From Rhizobium sp. NXC14 (GTDB lineage: Bacteria > Pseudomonadota > Alphaproteobacteria > Rhizobiales > Rhizobiaceae), in NCBI RefSeq assembly GCF_002117485.1, contig NZ_CP021032.1, positions 372,001 through 436,000 on the forward strand: 64,000 nt of DNA, read 5' to 3'. Below are positions 37,856 to 47,385 of the stretch, piece by piece. Numbering within the stretch: the stretch's first letter is position 1; the number at the start of each line of letters is the position of its first letter. The notes under the pieces are model-generated. The model worked only from the letters and a program-made list of their open reading frames with translations, was not told the origin of the DNA and ran no database searches. Position numbers and translations under genes: made by a program.

Positions 37856-39015
37856 CTACCAGTTGGTGACAGAACCGTCGCGGCGCTTCAGGTGCGGCGC
37901 TTCCCAGAAACGAAAGCTCTCCGCCTTAATCGCTTCTTCGTTGACCTCGACGCCGAGGCCCGGCAGATCGCTGACCGGATAGTAGGGGCCGTCGAGCCGC
38001 GGTTGCACGGGGAAGAAGTCGGAATTGTCGAAGCCGAGCTTCGCTTCGGGCGCCCTGGTCTCGAGCCAGGCGAAATTTGGTACCGCCGAGGCAAGATGGA
38101 TTGTTGCGGCCGTGCAGACTGGACCAAGGGAATTGTGTGGCATCAGATCCACATAGTGCGCCTCGCTCCAACCAGCGACCTTCATCGCTTCAGTGAGCCC
38201 GCCAACGTTACAGACATCAAGCCGGTTGAACTGATGGATGCCGCGCTCGATATAGGGCAGGAACTGCCACTTGCTGGCAAATTCCTCCCCAATGGCAAAC
38301 GGGATGTCGGTCATAGTGCGCAGAGATTCGTATGCCTCCGGCGTTTCGTCTCGTATCGGCTCCTCGAGGAAATCAAGCACGCCACGGCCGAGCTTGTTGC
38401 AGAAGCTCGCCGCCTCTGCCACCGATAGCCGATGATGGTAGTCGATGCCGAGGACGACCTCGTCGCCGAGCGCGTCGCGCGCCCTGTTCAGCATCCGTGC
38501 GGTGGCGCCGATCGACTCTCGCGGCTCAAAGATATCGTTGCTGCTTTGCCCGATGGGGAAGAAGCGTATCGCCTGCCACCCCTCTGCGCGCAGTTCGCGG
38601 GCTCGTTCGATGGCAACATCGCCCTCGGCCTCGTCGCCTGTCGAGGCGAGGGTCGGAATACGGTCGCGCTGCTTGCCGCCCAGCAGGTCATAGACCGGTA
38701 CGCCCAGCGCCTTGCCCTTGATGTCGTGCAGGGCAATGTCGATAGCGGAAATCGCCGCCTGCAGAACGCGCCCGCCTTCGAAATATTGGCTGCGATAAAG
38801 CTCCTGCCAGATCCGACCGATCTGCATCGGGTGCGACCGATGAGAAACTCGCGATAGTGCTCGATCGCGCCGGCCACGGCCTTCTCCCGACCGCTCAAGC
38901 CGCTCTCGCCCCAACCGAAGATGCCACTGTCGGTCACGACCTTGACCAGCATCTGGTTGCGCGTCCCGACCCATACAGGATAGGGCTTGATCGCCGTGAT
39001 TTTAAGCTTCGTCAC
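37856..39015 (-). pseudogene. Enolase-superfamily (mandelate racemase/galactonate dehydratase-like) gene with a frameshift
   Basis: The first ~60 residues (MTKLKITAIKPYPVWVGTRN onward, through GWGESGLSGREKAVAGAIEH) are in one frame from ATG 39015. The rest (MQIGRIWQELYRSQYFEGG to the end) is in another. The switch is at about 38832: restoring one C on the + strand would turn the junction into IGRDPMQIGR, the form expected in this family. Downstream, the metal ligands (VLGIDYHH, FLEEPI, AIGEEF) and the catalytic His in MPHNSLGP are intact. So a single-base deletion disables, or is misread in, an otherwise full gene of ~386 codons. A sequencing error cannot be excluded from this window. Confidence 0.85.
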
Positions 39016-39043
39016 CCACGCCCTCGTCTCACATCCGCTTGGT

Positions 39044-39186
39044 CTCAGTTGGCCTTCAGCGCCATTTCCGTTTCGCCGTCAAACAGATGCATCCGCTCCT
39101 GATCGAATTTTAGCCAGATCTGTTCGTCGGGCGTGACCGCAACGGTTGGCGGCACGCTGACATTGACGATGGCGCCGCGCTGCATC
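39044..39186 (-). pseudogene. C-terminal remnant of a sugar ABC transporter ATPase (UgpC/MalK type)
   Basis: The - strand reads ...VNVSVPPTVAVTPDEQIWLK followed by FDQERMHLFDGETEMALKAN and a stop at 39044-39046. This is the typical C-terminal end of MalK/UgpC-type ATPases. Everything upstream, including both Walker motifs, is missing; homology stops at about 39180, where a different sequence begins. It probably once belonged with the enolase-superfamily and RraA genes as their transporter. Confidence 0.8.
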
Positions 39187-39266
39187 GAGCGGATCGAACG
39201 CTGGAAGGGTCAGGCCGAGGCGTATCGCAGCGCTGAGATCGAGGTGACGCCGTCCACGCGGCCGCC
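39177..39266 (+). pseudogene. Fragment of an agaL2-like alpha-galactosidase gene
   Basis: The + strand reads RCIERIERWKGQAEAYRSAE, against the AgaL2 segment RCIEQIERWKGQAEAYRTAD encoded near 32003-32070. The DNA is also similar, with mostly third-position differences. Homology begins at the point where the ABC ATPase tail ends, giving an opposite-strand fusion point. The fragment is too short to be functional. Confidence 0.8.
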
Positions 39267-39348
39267 CCGCAGATTTCGCCCCATTGGCCTGGCACCACCG
39301 TCCCAAACCGCCCCTCCACTCTATCGCACCGCCGCGGCCCGGCACCTG

Positions 39349-39479
39349 ATGTTCAAAATTATGGCCGCGAGCCGCCTTTGTGACCAATCAAATGAACAAT
39401 CTTGACAAGACGCCACCCGCATAGCAAAATGTACAAAATTCTGGACATGACATGGCCTCACGTCCAGTTAAATGAACAA
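39349..39479 (+). promoter_or_regulatory. Promoter and repeated operator motif upstream of hipBA
   Basis: A TTGACA at 39402-39407 is followed after 17 bp by CAAAAT at 39425-39430, a plausible sigma-70-type promoter. Around it the motif AATGAACAA or AATGTACAA recurs at 39391-39399, 39428-39436 and 39471-39479, with a related ATGTTCAAAATT at about 39349. One copy overlaps the -10 element. Such spaced repeats fit autorepression by HipB. Confidence 0.5.
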
Positions 39480-39491
39480 AGCGGTATAATC

Positions 39492-39824
39492 GTGCCCCGT
39501 CAGAGAAGCTACTCCAGAGTCACGCACCAGGCGCTCACCCTGCTCGGCAAGCTGATCCGCGTCGGCCGCGCCGAGCGCGGCCTGACCGCACAGGAACTAG
39601 CCAACCGCGCCGGCATCAGCCGCACGACGCTGTCCAGCATCGAAAAAGGCGCGCCGGGCCCGGAGATCGGCATCGTATTCGAAGTCGCCTCAATCGTTGG
39701 TGTGCGCCTGTTCGACTATGACGAACGCACTCTCCACCTGCACAACGCCCGCCTTGACGAAAAACTGACCCTGATGCCGAAGAGCGTCCGCCACAGTGTG
39801 AAGGAGGTCGATGATGACTTCTAA
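39492..39824 (+). CDS. hipB: HipB-like antitoxin, XRE family
   Basis: A 110-residue helix-turn-helix protein with GKLIRVGRAERGLTAQELAN, then RAGISRTTLSSIEKGAPGPE, then VFEVASIVGVRLFD. The GTG at 39492 gives the opening VPRQRSYSR, common in rhizobial homologues; an in-frame ATG at 39447 would add 15 residues. The end overlaps the hipA start by 14 bp. It should bind and neutralise HipA and repress its own promoter. Confidence 0.85.
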   Translation: MPRQRSYSRVTHQALTLLGKLIRVGRAERGLTAQELANRAGISRTTLSSIEKGAPGPEIGIVFEVASIVGVRLFDYDERTLHLHNARLDEKLTLMPKSVRHSVKEVDDDF

Positions 39825-41136
39825 GGCGGACGCTACCAAATCCTTTGTCTGGATGTGGCTGCCGGGGGCGACGGAACCAGTCGTGGCCGGCCGCCTCGAC
39901 CAGGATGGCGAGCGCCTGCTCTATACCTACGGCGCCAGCTACCGCCGCCGGAACAACGCTATTTCCATCTATGAGCCGGAACTGCCGCTTCAGGAAGGCG
40001 TCATTGCGCCTATCAACGGCCTGCAAATGGCAAGCTGCATTCGCGACGGCTCGCCGGACGCCTGGGGCCGCCGTGTCATCATCAACAGGCTGACGGGTAA
40101 GAAACCCGACGCTGCCGGCGTGCCGGAGATCAGCGAGTTGACCTTCCTGCTCCAGTCAGGCTCCGACCGGATTGGCGCCCTCGACTTTCAGGCATCGGCC
40201 ACGGAGTACGTCCCCCGCCTTACTGCGCAAGCTTCGCTCGACGAACTCCTCGAAGCGGCTGAACTCATCGAAAAAGGCGTCCCTCTTACTTCGGCACTCG
40301 ACCAGGCCCTTAATCACGGCACCTCGATCGGTGGCGCGCGTCCAAAGGCGCTAATCGACGACGACACGAAGAAGTTCATCGCGAAATTCTCGGCGACCAA
40401 CGACACCTACAGCGTTGTGAAGGCCGAGTTCATCGCGATGAAGCTGGCGACTGCGTGCGGTCTCAACGCCGCTTCAATATCCATGACCCGTGCCGCGCAA
40501 AAGGACGTGCTGCTGATCGAGCGCTTCGACCGCAGCCACACCAAAAACGGCTGGACGCGCCACGCCATGGTCTCGGCCCTGACCATGCTGGGCCTTGATG
40601 AGATGATGGCCCGCTACGCCTCCTACGAAGACCTCGCCGAATTGATCCGCCACCGCTTTACAGATCCGAAGGAAACGCTCAAGGAGCTCTACGGGCGGAT
40701 TTGCTTCAACGTATTGTGCGGGAACACCGACGACCATGCCCGCAACCATGCGGCGTTCTGGGACGGCAAATGGCTGACCCTGACCCCCGCTTATGACATC
40801 TGCCCGCAAGGCCGCACAGGCAACGAAGCCACGCAGGCGATGCTGATCAAGGGTGAGAGCCGCGCCAGCACGCTCTCCACCTTGCTCGCTGCCGCGCCCG
40901 ACTATCACCTGAAAGAGGCGGAAGCCGGCGCGCTTATCGAACACCAGATCACGACCATCGCCGAACGCTGGCAAGAGGTCTGCGACGAGGCCGAACTAAG
41001 CCCCGTCGACCGCAAACTGTTCGCCGCGCGTCAGTTTCTCAACAGCTATGCCCTCGAAGGCCTCGGAAACCACAAGGCACTGCAGGACGCATTCCGCACC
41101 GCGCGCGAAACCCTGATCTCCAGCGGAGGGGCCTGA
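39811..41136 (+). CDS. hipA: HipA-like serine/threonine kinase toxin
   Basis: A 441-residue HipA-family kinase. Visible features are the N-terminal subdomain (SCIRDGSPDAWGRRVIINRL), the Gly-rich segment TSIGGARPKAL that carries the autophosphorylation site in E. coli HipA, the catalytic loop FNVLCGNTDDHARNHAAF and the metal-binding LTPAYDICP. In E. coli the kinase phosphorylates glutamyl-tRNA synthetase and induces persistence; the target here is not known. Overlap with hipB indicates coupled translation. Confidence 0.92.
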   Translation: MMTSKADATKSFVWMWLPGATEPVVAGRLDQDGERLLYTYGASYRRRNNAISIYEPELPLQEGVIAPINGLQMASCIRDGSPDAWGRRVIINRLTGKKPDAAGVPEISELTFLLQSGSDRIGALDFQASATEYVPRLTAQASLDELLEAAELIEKGVPLTSALDQALNHGTSIGGARPKALIDDDTKKFIAKFSATNDTYSVVKAEFIAMKLATACGLNAASISMTRAAQKDVLLIERFDRSHTKNGWTRHAMVSALTMLGLDEMMARYASYEDLAELIRHRFTDPKETLKELYGRICFNVLCGNTDDHARNHAAFWDGKWLTLTPAYDICPQGRTGNEATQAMLIKGESRASTLSTLLAAAPDYHLKEAEAGALIEHQITTIAERWQEVCDEAELSPVDRKLFAARQFLNSYALEGLGNHKALQDAFRTARETLISSGGA

Positions 41137-41277
41137 CGATGGCCGCGGCTCAAAAGAGGCGCATGGCCTGGAGCCTTCCTTCGCTCCCTCGGCCGTGTCA
41201 TGCACTGCGGAGCAGACCACCTCGGGACTGCCGTGGTGTTGTAGCTGCTGTGTTCGTTCGGAGAACTGTCTGGCTCC

Positions 41278-41580
41278 TTAAATCCCCGACCCGTCGAGCT
41301 GCTGTTCGTCTTCGCCTTCCCAGGGCGAGGGCATCGAGGCGCGATTGGCAGAGGGCATCGGCATCCAGCATTTCAACTCCGGCTCGGCATATTCGATGAT
41401 GTGCCCGGGCGAAGAATCCGAGGCGCGCCAGCCTTCTCCGCCGAACTGATCGCCATGCGACCAGTAGGCGAGGTCGACTTCCGCCGGCCCCTGTTCGGAT
41501 GCTCGGATCGTCACCAGGATGCGGCTGCCGTCTCTCGGTGCGCTCGCCATCTGGCGCCAGCGGTCTTGCTCGTCCATCAT
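41278..41580 (-). CDS. Small hypothetical protein with Trp/Asp-rich segment
   Basis: A 100-residue protein that opens MMDEQDRWRQMASAPRDGSR and carries ILVTIRASEQGPAEVDLAYW, then EGWRASDSS and PELKCWMPMPS. This pattern (MASAPRDGSxILV ... WxP.P) is that of the short phage- and rhizobium-associated proteins sometimes labelled DUF551-like. The ATG at 41580 follows a GGAGG site. Function unknown; it stands alone between hipA and prc. Confidence 0.7.
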   Translation of the reverse strand: MMDEQDRWRQMASAPRDGSRILVTIRASEQGPAEVDLAYWSHGDQFGGEGWRASDSSPGHIIEYAEPELKCWMPMPSANRASMPSPWEGEDEQQLDGSGI

Positions 41581-41809
41581 GTTCCTCCTGCCTTGCTGCT
41601 GCTCAACTGTCGCCTCGCCGCCGAAAGCGGTCAACCCAAACTTTGCGAGCGCAGGGGGGTGCGGGCTTGCCCGCCGTCGCAATATTCATTGCCGGATCGT
41701 TTTTTCTGGCTTCGCCGGCCAACAATTCTCACCTGCTTGCCAAAAAACCACAATTGCCTCACTTAGTTCATACATCCACCCTCGGCCTTAAGAATTGGAT
41801 CAAGACTGA

Positions 41810-43927
41810 ATGCGCATAGCCTATGTTTTTCTCGGTGCATTTCTTGCACTCGCCCCGTCCGCCTATGCCGAGGTCGCAGCGCCACCCGTCTTGAAGCCGC
41901 TGACGCGGCAGGCCCAGGCGGCTGAATTGAGCGCGCAATTTCTGTCGCGATACAGCTACAAGCCGGTTCCGCTCGACGATGCTCTCTCGGCGAGGGTGAT
42001 GGATCAGTTCATCAAGTCGCTTGATCCCGACCGCATGCTCTTCCTGCAGGCCGACATCGACAAGTTCATGGCTGACCGCAACGAGATAGACGACGCCATC
42101 GAGCGGCAGGACCTGAAGATCCCCTTTGCCATCTTCAACGCCTATGAACGGCGCGTCGTCGACCGCATGACCTATGCGCGTAGCCTGCTCAAGCAGGGCT
42201 TCGACTTCAGCGGCAAGGAAGATTATGCGGTGCTGCGCGACAAGGCGCCCTGGCCGCAGTCGGAAGCCGAAAGCAATGACCTCTGGCGCAAGCGCGTCAA
42301 GAACGACTGGCTGCGGCTGAAGCTCGGCGGCAAGGACGATGCGGCCATTCGCGAGACGCTCGACAAACGCTATGAGAACACGCTCGAGCGCGCTTACAAG
42401 TTCAAGAGCGACGACGTCTTCCAGTCCTTCATGGACGCCTATTCGAATTCGATCGACCCGCACACGGATTATTTCGGTGCGACTGCTTCGGCCGATTTCA
42501 ACGTCTCGATGAAGCTGTCGCTGTTCGGCATCGGCGCGGTTCTGCAGGAGCGGGACGATTATACGACGATCCGCGAACTCGTGCCTGGCGGGCCGGCGCA
42601 GCTCTCCGGCAAGCTCGCCGTCGGCGACCGCATCACTGGCGTCGGCCAGGGCAAGGACGGGCCGATCAAGGAAGTGGTGGGCACTCGTCTCGATGAGGTC
42701 GTGCAGATGATCCGCGGCAAGAAAGGCTCGGTGGTGCGGCTCGACATCCTGCCGGCCGATGCCGGCGCCGACGGCGTGCATCGCGTCGTCAGCCTGGTGC
42801 GCGACAAGATCAGCCTCGACAAGCAGGCCGCCAGGAAGACCGTGCTGTCGGTGAAGGCGGGCGAGACCACCCGCAAGATCGGCATCATCACCCTGCCGGT
42901 CTTTTATGAGGATTTTGAAGCCAAGAACAAGGGCGACAACGATTACAAGAGCGCCAGCCGCGATGTCGCCAAGCTTCTCGGCGAACTGAGCGAGGAAAAG
43001 GTCGACGGCGTTCTCATCGATCTTCGCAACAATGGCGGCGGTTCGCTTGATGAGGCGATCGATCTCACCGGCCTCTTCATCGGCAAGGGCCCGGTCGTTC
43101 AGCAGCGCGCCGGCAACGGCAAGATCGAGGTCAAGAGCGCCGACCTAAAAACGCCTGCCTGGACGGGCCCATTGGGCGTTCTGATCAACCGCGGCTCGGC
43201 TTCGGCTTCGGAGATTTTTGCCGCGGCAATCCAGGATTACGGCCGCGGCGTGATCATCGGCGAGCCCAGTTTCGGCAAGGGCACGGTTCAGACGGTCGTC
43301 GATCTCGACCAGGTGGTCCACAACAGCAAACCCGAATTCGGCGAGCTGAAGGTGACGATCGCCCAGTTTTTCCGGATCAACGGCGGCACGACGCAGCTGC
43401 GCGGCGTTACCCCCGATATCAGCCTGCCGGGACTGTCGGATCTGGCGAACTTCGGCGAGACCAGTTATGACAATGCCCTGCCATGGGCGGAGATCAAGCC
43501 GGCGAAATATGCGCCGGAAGGTGATGTTACGGCATTGCTGCCGGCTTTGCAGAGCCGCCATGATGCGCGGGTCAAGGGCGATCAGGATTTCCAGCGTCTG
43601 CTGCAGGACATCGCCGATCTGAAGGCGCAGCGCGACAAGGGCGTCGTTTCCCTGAACGAAGCCGAACGCCGCAAGGAAGCGGCCGCCCGGGAAGCACGGT
43701 TCAAGGCGCGCGCCGAAGCCGGCGATGGCGACGATCTTGCCGGCGACGACGGCCTGCAGGCGGATGAGCGCAGCCTGAGCGCCGATATCGCCATGGAAAA
43801 TGCCCGCAAGAAGGCGAAGGACGTCCTGCTCGACGAGGCCGCCGCCATTGTCGGGGACGAGGCGGATTTGCAGGGCGGCGCTGTAGAGGCAGCCACTAAG
43901 CCGTCGGGAAAGGCGGAGCAGAAATAG
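41810..43927 (+). CDS. prc: Tail-specific (carboxy-terminal processing) protease Prc
   Basis: A 705-residue periplasmic S41 protease of the long Prc/Tsp type. It has a signal peptide (MRIAYVFLGAFLALAPSAYA), an N-terminal helical region with YSNSIDPHTDYFG, a PDZ domain near residues 240-330, and the catalytic domain with Ser465 in SASASEIF, Asp476 and Lys490 in FGKGTVQ. These align in spacing with E. coli Ser430, Asp441 and Lys455. The C-terminal DUF3340-type region is charged and rich in Ala/Lys. It is the housekeeping gene that ends the accessory segment. Confidence 0.95.
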   Translation: MRIAYVFLGAFLALAPSAYAEVAAPPVLKPLTRQAQAAELSAQFLSRYSYKPVPLDDALSARVMDQFIKSLDPDRMLFLQADIDKFMADRNEIDDAIERQDLKIPFAIFNAYERRVVDRMTYARSLLKQGFDFSGKEDYAVLRDKAPWPQSEAESNDLWRKRVKNDWLRLKLGGKDDAAIRETLDKRYENTLERAYKFKSDDVFQSFMDAYSNSIDPHTDYFGATASADFNVSMKLSLFGIGAVLQERDDYTTIRELVPGGPAQLSGKLAVGDRITGVGQGKDGPIKEVVGTRLDEVVQMIRGKKGSVVRLDILPADAGADGVHRVVSLVRDKISLDKQAARKTVLSVKAGETTRKIGIITLPVFYEDFEAKNKGDNDYKSASRDVAKLLGELSEEKVDGVLIDLRNNGGGSLDEAIDLTGLFIGKGPVVQQRAGNGKIEVKSADLKTPAWTGPLGVLINRGSASASEIFAAAIQDYGRGVIIGEPSFGKGTVQTVVDLDQVVHNSKPEFGELKVTIAQFFRINGGTTQLRGVTPDISLPGLSDLANFGETSYDNALPWAEIKPAKYAPEGDVTALLPALQSRHDARVKGDQDFQRLLQDIADLKAQRDKGVVSLNEAERRKEAAAREARFKARAEAGDGDDLAGDDGLQADERSLSADIAMENARKKAKDVLLDEAAAIVGDEADLQGGAVEAATKPSGKAEQK

Positions 43928-44001
43928 GCGGCGCCGATAAACTGCACTATGTCGTTTGGAATGCGCTAACCGGTGATGATGCGAGATGTCCGTTTAACGA
44001 C

Positions 44002-44022
44002 AGTTCGAATCTGCTCGACTGC
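44002..44022 (+). other. Sequence resembling the tRNA-like relic at 32.66 kb
   Basis: AGTTCGAATCTGCTCGACTG lies downstream of prc. Over 21 positions it matches the T-loop/acceptor-like string at 32667-32687 at about 17 positions, in the same orientation. It may be the other border of an inserted segment or chance. Confidence 0.25.
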
Positions 44023-44112
44023 AAGTCATTCTAAGGGGGCTGGAACTGGAAGCGGAAGTTTTATCAACTCCATCGATCTGCCAATCCCGGCCGCGCGGTG
44101 GTATCGTTTGCT

Positions 44113-44466
44113 TCATACTGTTTTCTCTTCCAGTATTCTGACGGGCCGGTCCCACTGGATGAGGACGACGCAGCCGGTTTCGCTCCAGACCGAGTGCTCG
44201 GTGCCGGGCCCGTTGACAATGTAGCTGCCGCGGCCGTAATCGCCCGCTTCATCCGATTGCACGCCGTCGAGCACGAGAATTGTTTCGAGCCCCTCATGCC
44301 GGTGGCGGGGAACGCCGGCGCCGGCTTCATATTTCAGCAGCGCTACTCCTGGCTGATCACCCTCAAAGGGTCGGATCCAGTGGATCGTCACCTGATCGCG
44401 GAAGGGGCCGAACTCGAGATCCTTCCAGCCACCTGAGGTCAGCAATTCGCGGGTTGTTTCAGGCAT
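44113..44466 (-). CDS. Cupin-domain protein
   Basis: A 117-residue single cupin of the ChrR-like type with [20 protein letters not shown] (metal-binding His set) and [15 protein letters not shown]. Overlaps the end of the upstream hydrolase gene by 8 bp and is therefore the last gene of the biuret operon. Its role is not apparent; it could be a small sensor or a metal-dependent enzyme acting on a pathway compound. Confidence 0.82.
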   Translation of the reverse strand: MPETTRELLTSGGWKDLEFGPFRDQVTIHWIRPFEGDQPGVALLKYEAGAGVPRHRHEGLETILVLDGVQSDEAGDYGRGSYIVNGPGTEHSVWSETGCVVLIQWDRPVRILEEKTV

Positions 44467-45127
44467 GGGCGATGCTTTCCAATATGGCGTCGACATGAGC
44501 CGTCCAGCCGACGATTGCACCCTGGGCGCGGATCATGGCGATGGCTGCGGCCTTGAACTCCGGAAAATAGCTTTCCGTGGCCTCCTCGGCGAGCAGGCAT
44601 TCATAGCCGCGGTCGTTGGCCTCACGCATGGTGGTCTGCACGCAGACTTCGGTAGTCACGCCTGCGAAAACCAGCTGTTTGATACCTTTCTGCTGCAGCA
44701 CTTCGCCGAGCTCGGTCGCATAGAAGGCGCCCTTGCCCGGTTTTTCGATGACGACCTCGCCTTTGACCGGAGCAAGCTCCGGCAGAATTGCTGTGCCGGG
44801 CTCGCCGGAGATGAGGATGCGGCCCATGGGGCCTTCGTCGCCGATCCTGAGTGTCGGATTGCCGCGGTCGCGTTTCGCCGGCGGCAGATCCGAAAGATCG
44901 GGCCGATGGCATTCCATCGTGTGAATGACCGGCAGCCCCGCATAACGAAAGCCCTGAACGAGTCGTTTGACATCGGGCACGATCCTGGTGATGCGGCTGA
45001 CATCATTGCCGAGGCTGGCGCCGAAGCCGCCGGGCTCGGCGAAATCACGCTGCATGTCGATGACGATCAGGGCGAGCTGGTCGTGCTTCACCGGAAAGGC
45101 GAAGGGTTCTGCCTTGATCTCCGCCAT
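44459..45127 (-). CDS. trtA: Isochorismatase-fold hydrolase, candidate triuret hydrolase
   Basis: A 222-residue cysteine hydrolase with the triad Asp24 (IVIDMQRDF), Lys129 (IEKPGKGAF) and Cys162 ([20 protein letters not shown]). It is a paralogue of the biuret hydrolase two genes upstream. In published work a triuret hydrolase (TrtA) is a close BiuH relative, encoded beside biuH in plant-associated bacteria; this gene fits that description. Specificity determinants cannot be judged here, so the symbol is provisional and another ureide amidohydrolase is possible. The start codon overlaps the stop of the ATPase by one base. Confidence 0.6.
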   Translation of the reverse strand: MAEIKAEPFAFPVKHDQLALIVIDMQRDFAEPGGFGASLGNDVSRITRIVPDVKRLVQGFRYAGLPVIHTMECHRPDLSDLPPAKRDRGNPTLRIGDEGPMGRILISGEPGTAILPELAPVKGEVVIEKPGKGAFYATELGEVLQQKGIKQLVFAGVTTEVCVQTTMREANDRGYECLLAEEATESYFPEFKAAAIAMIRAQGAIVGWTAHVDAILESIAHA

Positions 45128-46677
45128 CAGTGATGCCCCGCCATATGGGCGCCGATCACGCCGATGTCGGCTGAGCGGGCCGGCGTTTCGTAGACCAGCC
45201 TACCTTCGGAAATCACCATGATGCGATCGGACATCTCCAGCAGCTCGTCGAGGTCCTCGGAGAGCAGCAAAACGGCAGCGCCAGCATTGCGCGCTTTCAT
45301 GATGCGGGCGCGGATTTCGGCGACGGCCGAGAAATCTAGGCCGAAGCTCGGGTTCGAGACGATGAGCAGATCCACCTTGCCGGTGAGTTCGCGGGCAAGC
45401 ACGGCGCGCTGCACATTGCCGCCGGAAAGTGCAGCGATCGGTGATGAGGAGGAAGCCGTCTTCACCTTGAAATCGGAAATCAGCGCCGCGGCGCGCTTCC
45501 TCATCTTGCCCTTGTTCAGCCAGATCGCGTCCTTGCCGTCTGCTTTGAGGTCAAACGTTCGAAAGGCGAGATTTTCGCTGACCGTCATGCGCGGCGCACA
45601 GGCATTCTGCAGCGGCTCCTCGGGAATAAAACGGACATTGTTCTTGCGCGTCTCGGGCCGTGTCGCGCGGTAGGCGTCGCCGTTGACGATAACGCGGCCG
45701 GTCTCCGTCGGGCGCTGGCCGGCGAGGATTTCGGTCAATTCCTTCTGGCCATTTCCTGATATCCCGGCGATGCCGACGATCTCGCCGGCGTGAACCATGA
45801 GCTCGTCGATTTGGATGGTCTTGAGACCCGAGCGGTCAGGCGCCTTGACCTGCTCGACCTTGAGGACCGGCTTGACGCTCTGCGGGGTGGGAACGCGGCT
45901 GTCGAGCTCGGCGAGCTTGACGTCGCCGATCATCATCGTCGCCATCTCGGCCGTGGAGACTTCCCCAACTTTTCCAGAGCCGACAAGCTTGCCGCGTCGC
46001 AGAATCGATACGGCATTGGCAAACTTCGTCACCTCATGGAACTTGTGGGAGATCATCAGCACGGTCAGTTCGCCGCGCTCCGTCATCCCGCGCACGAGGC
46101 CGAGCATCTCGTCGGCTTCTGCGGGCGTCAGCACCGAGGTCGGCTCGTCGAGGACCAGAAAGGAGCGGCCGAGATAGAGCTGCTTGACGATCTCGAGCTT
46201 CTGTTTCTCGCCGGCGGCCAGTTCGCTCACCGGGCGGTCCAGCGAAATCTGGAAGGGCATGCGCTCCATGAAGGCGGCGAGATCCTTCCGCTCCTTCGCC
46301 CAGTTGATGATGGCAGGGACTTCAGCGCGGCTGATGACGAGGTTTTCGGCACCCGTCAGCGACGGGACCAGCGTGAAGTGTTGATAGACCATGCCGAGGC
46401 CATAGGTCGCCGCGTCCTTGGGAGAGGAGATCGCCACTTCGCGACCATCGATGGAGAGAGAACCTGCCGTGGCGTGATAAAAGCCCATGATGCATTTGAC
46501 GAGCGTCGACTTGCCGGCGCCGTTCTCGCCGAGCAGGGCGTGGAAACTGCCGGACGGCACCTTGATCGAGACATGGTCAAGCGCGGTGAAGCTGCCGAAG
46601 CGCATCGTCATGTCGATCGTGTCGATGCCGACGGCCTTGCCGGGTTGCGGGAGCGGGGTGTCGCGGATCGTGCTCAT
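45127..46677 (-). CDS. BMP-type ABC transporter ATPase, two domains
   Basis: A 516-residue protein with two ABC domains, as in nucleoside- and sugar-type importers of the BMP/YufO group. The first domain has [26 protein letters not shown] and [10 protein letters not shown]. The second has a degenerate Walker A (GISGNGQKE) and a signature region [15 protein letters not shown]. Only the first site is likely to hydrolyse ATP normally. It begins in an ATGA overlap with the biuH stop (46674-46677). Together with two permeases and a binding protein it should import biuret, triuret or a related ureide. Confidence 0.92.
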   Translation of the reverse strand: MSTIRDTPLPQPGKAVGIDTIDMTMRFGSFTALDHVSIKVPSGSFHALLGENGAGKSTLVKCIMGFYHATAGSLSIDGREVAISSPKDAATYGLGMVYQHFTLVPSLTGAENLVISRAEVPAIINWAKERKDLAAFMERMPFQISLDRPVSELAAGEKQKLEIVKQLYLGRSFLVLDEPTSVLTPAEADEMLGLVRGMTERGELTVLMISHKFHEVTKFANAVSILRRGKLVGSGKVGEVSTAEMATMMIGDVKLAELDSRVPTPQSVKPVLKVEQVKAPDRSGLKTIQIDELMVHAGEIVGIAGISGNGQKELTEILAGQRPTETGRVIVNGDAYRATRPETRKNNVRFIPEEPLQNACAPRMTVSENLAFRTFDLKADGKDAIWLNKGKMRKRAAALISDFKVKTASSSSPIAALSGGNVQRAVLARELTGKVDLLIVSNPSFGLDFSAVAEIRARIMKARNAGAAVLLLSEDLDELLEMSDRIMVISEGRLVYETPARSADIGVIGAHMAGHH

Positions 46678-47375
46678 GGCAGCTGGCTCACGAGCGTTGC
46701 GGAATTGGAAACCGAGCCGAAGACGCCGCCCTGCATTTTCACCATCTTGATCGCGGCGAGATGGTTGCCGTAGTCGGTCGCGCCGCAGCAGTCTTCCAGC
46801 AGCAGGCATTCGAAGCCGCGATCATTGGCCTCGCGCATGGTGGTGGACACGCAGACATCCGTCGTGATGCCTGTGAGGATGATGTTTTCAATACGCTTCC
46901 GGTTGAGGATCAGTTCCAGATCGGTGGCGCAGAAGGAGCCCTTGCCGGGCTTGTCGATGATCGCCTCGCCTTCGATCGGATAGAGTTCCGGGATGATGTC
47001 CCAGCCCGGCTCGCCGCGTGTGAGGATGCGCCCGCACGGGCCTGGATCGCCTATGCCTGCGCCGATCCGCTGTGAACGCCAGCGCTTGTTGGCCGGCAGG
47101 TCGGCGAGATCAGGCCGATGACCCTCGCGGGTGTGGATGATGTGATAGCCCTTCGCGCGCATGGCGGCCAACACCTTCTTGATGGGCTCGATAGGCGCCT
47201 GGACCAGGGACAGGTCGTATCCCATGTGGTCGACATAGCCGCCCTTGCCGCAGAAATCCGTCTGCATGTCGATGATGATGAGAGCGGTATTGTCCGCACG
47301 CAGGGCGCCGTTATAAGGCCAGGCATAGGGATCGGCGTCGATATAATGTCCTTTGGTTTCGACCATGGCGTCCAT
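46674..47375 (-). CDS. biuH: Biuret hydrolase
   Basis: A 233-residue isochorismatase-fold enzyme that cleaves biuret to allophanate and ammonia. Starting from ATG 47375 (AGGAGA site upstream) the protein opens [20 protein letters not shown]. The triad falls at Asp36, Lys142 and Cys175, the numbering I recall for the structurally studied R. leguminosarum bv. viciae 3841 BiuH, and long segments such as [20 protein letters not shown] match my recollection of that protein. Its product would be handled by the allophanate hydrolase at 52924-54735, since none is encoded in this operon. Confidence 0.93.
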   Translation of the reverse strand: MDAMVETKGHYIDADPYAWPYNGALRADNTALIIIDMQTDFCGKGGYVDHMGYDLSLVQAPIEPIKKVLAAMRAKGYHIIHTREGHRPDLADLPANKRWRSQRIGAGIGDPGPCGRILTRGEPGWDIIPELYPIEGEAIIDKPGKGSFCATDLELILNRKRIENIILTGITTDVCVSTTMREANDRGFECLLLEDCCGATDYGNHLAAIKMVKMQGGVFGSVSNSATLVSQLP

Positions 47376-47385
47376 CGCTTTTCTC

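Noticed and set aside
39485..39490. A perfect TATAAT just before hipB
   Set aside because: It is directly adjacent to the start codon, so transcription would begin inside the gene; the TTGACA/CAAAAT pair upstream is a better promoter.
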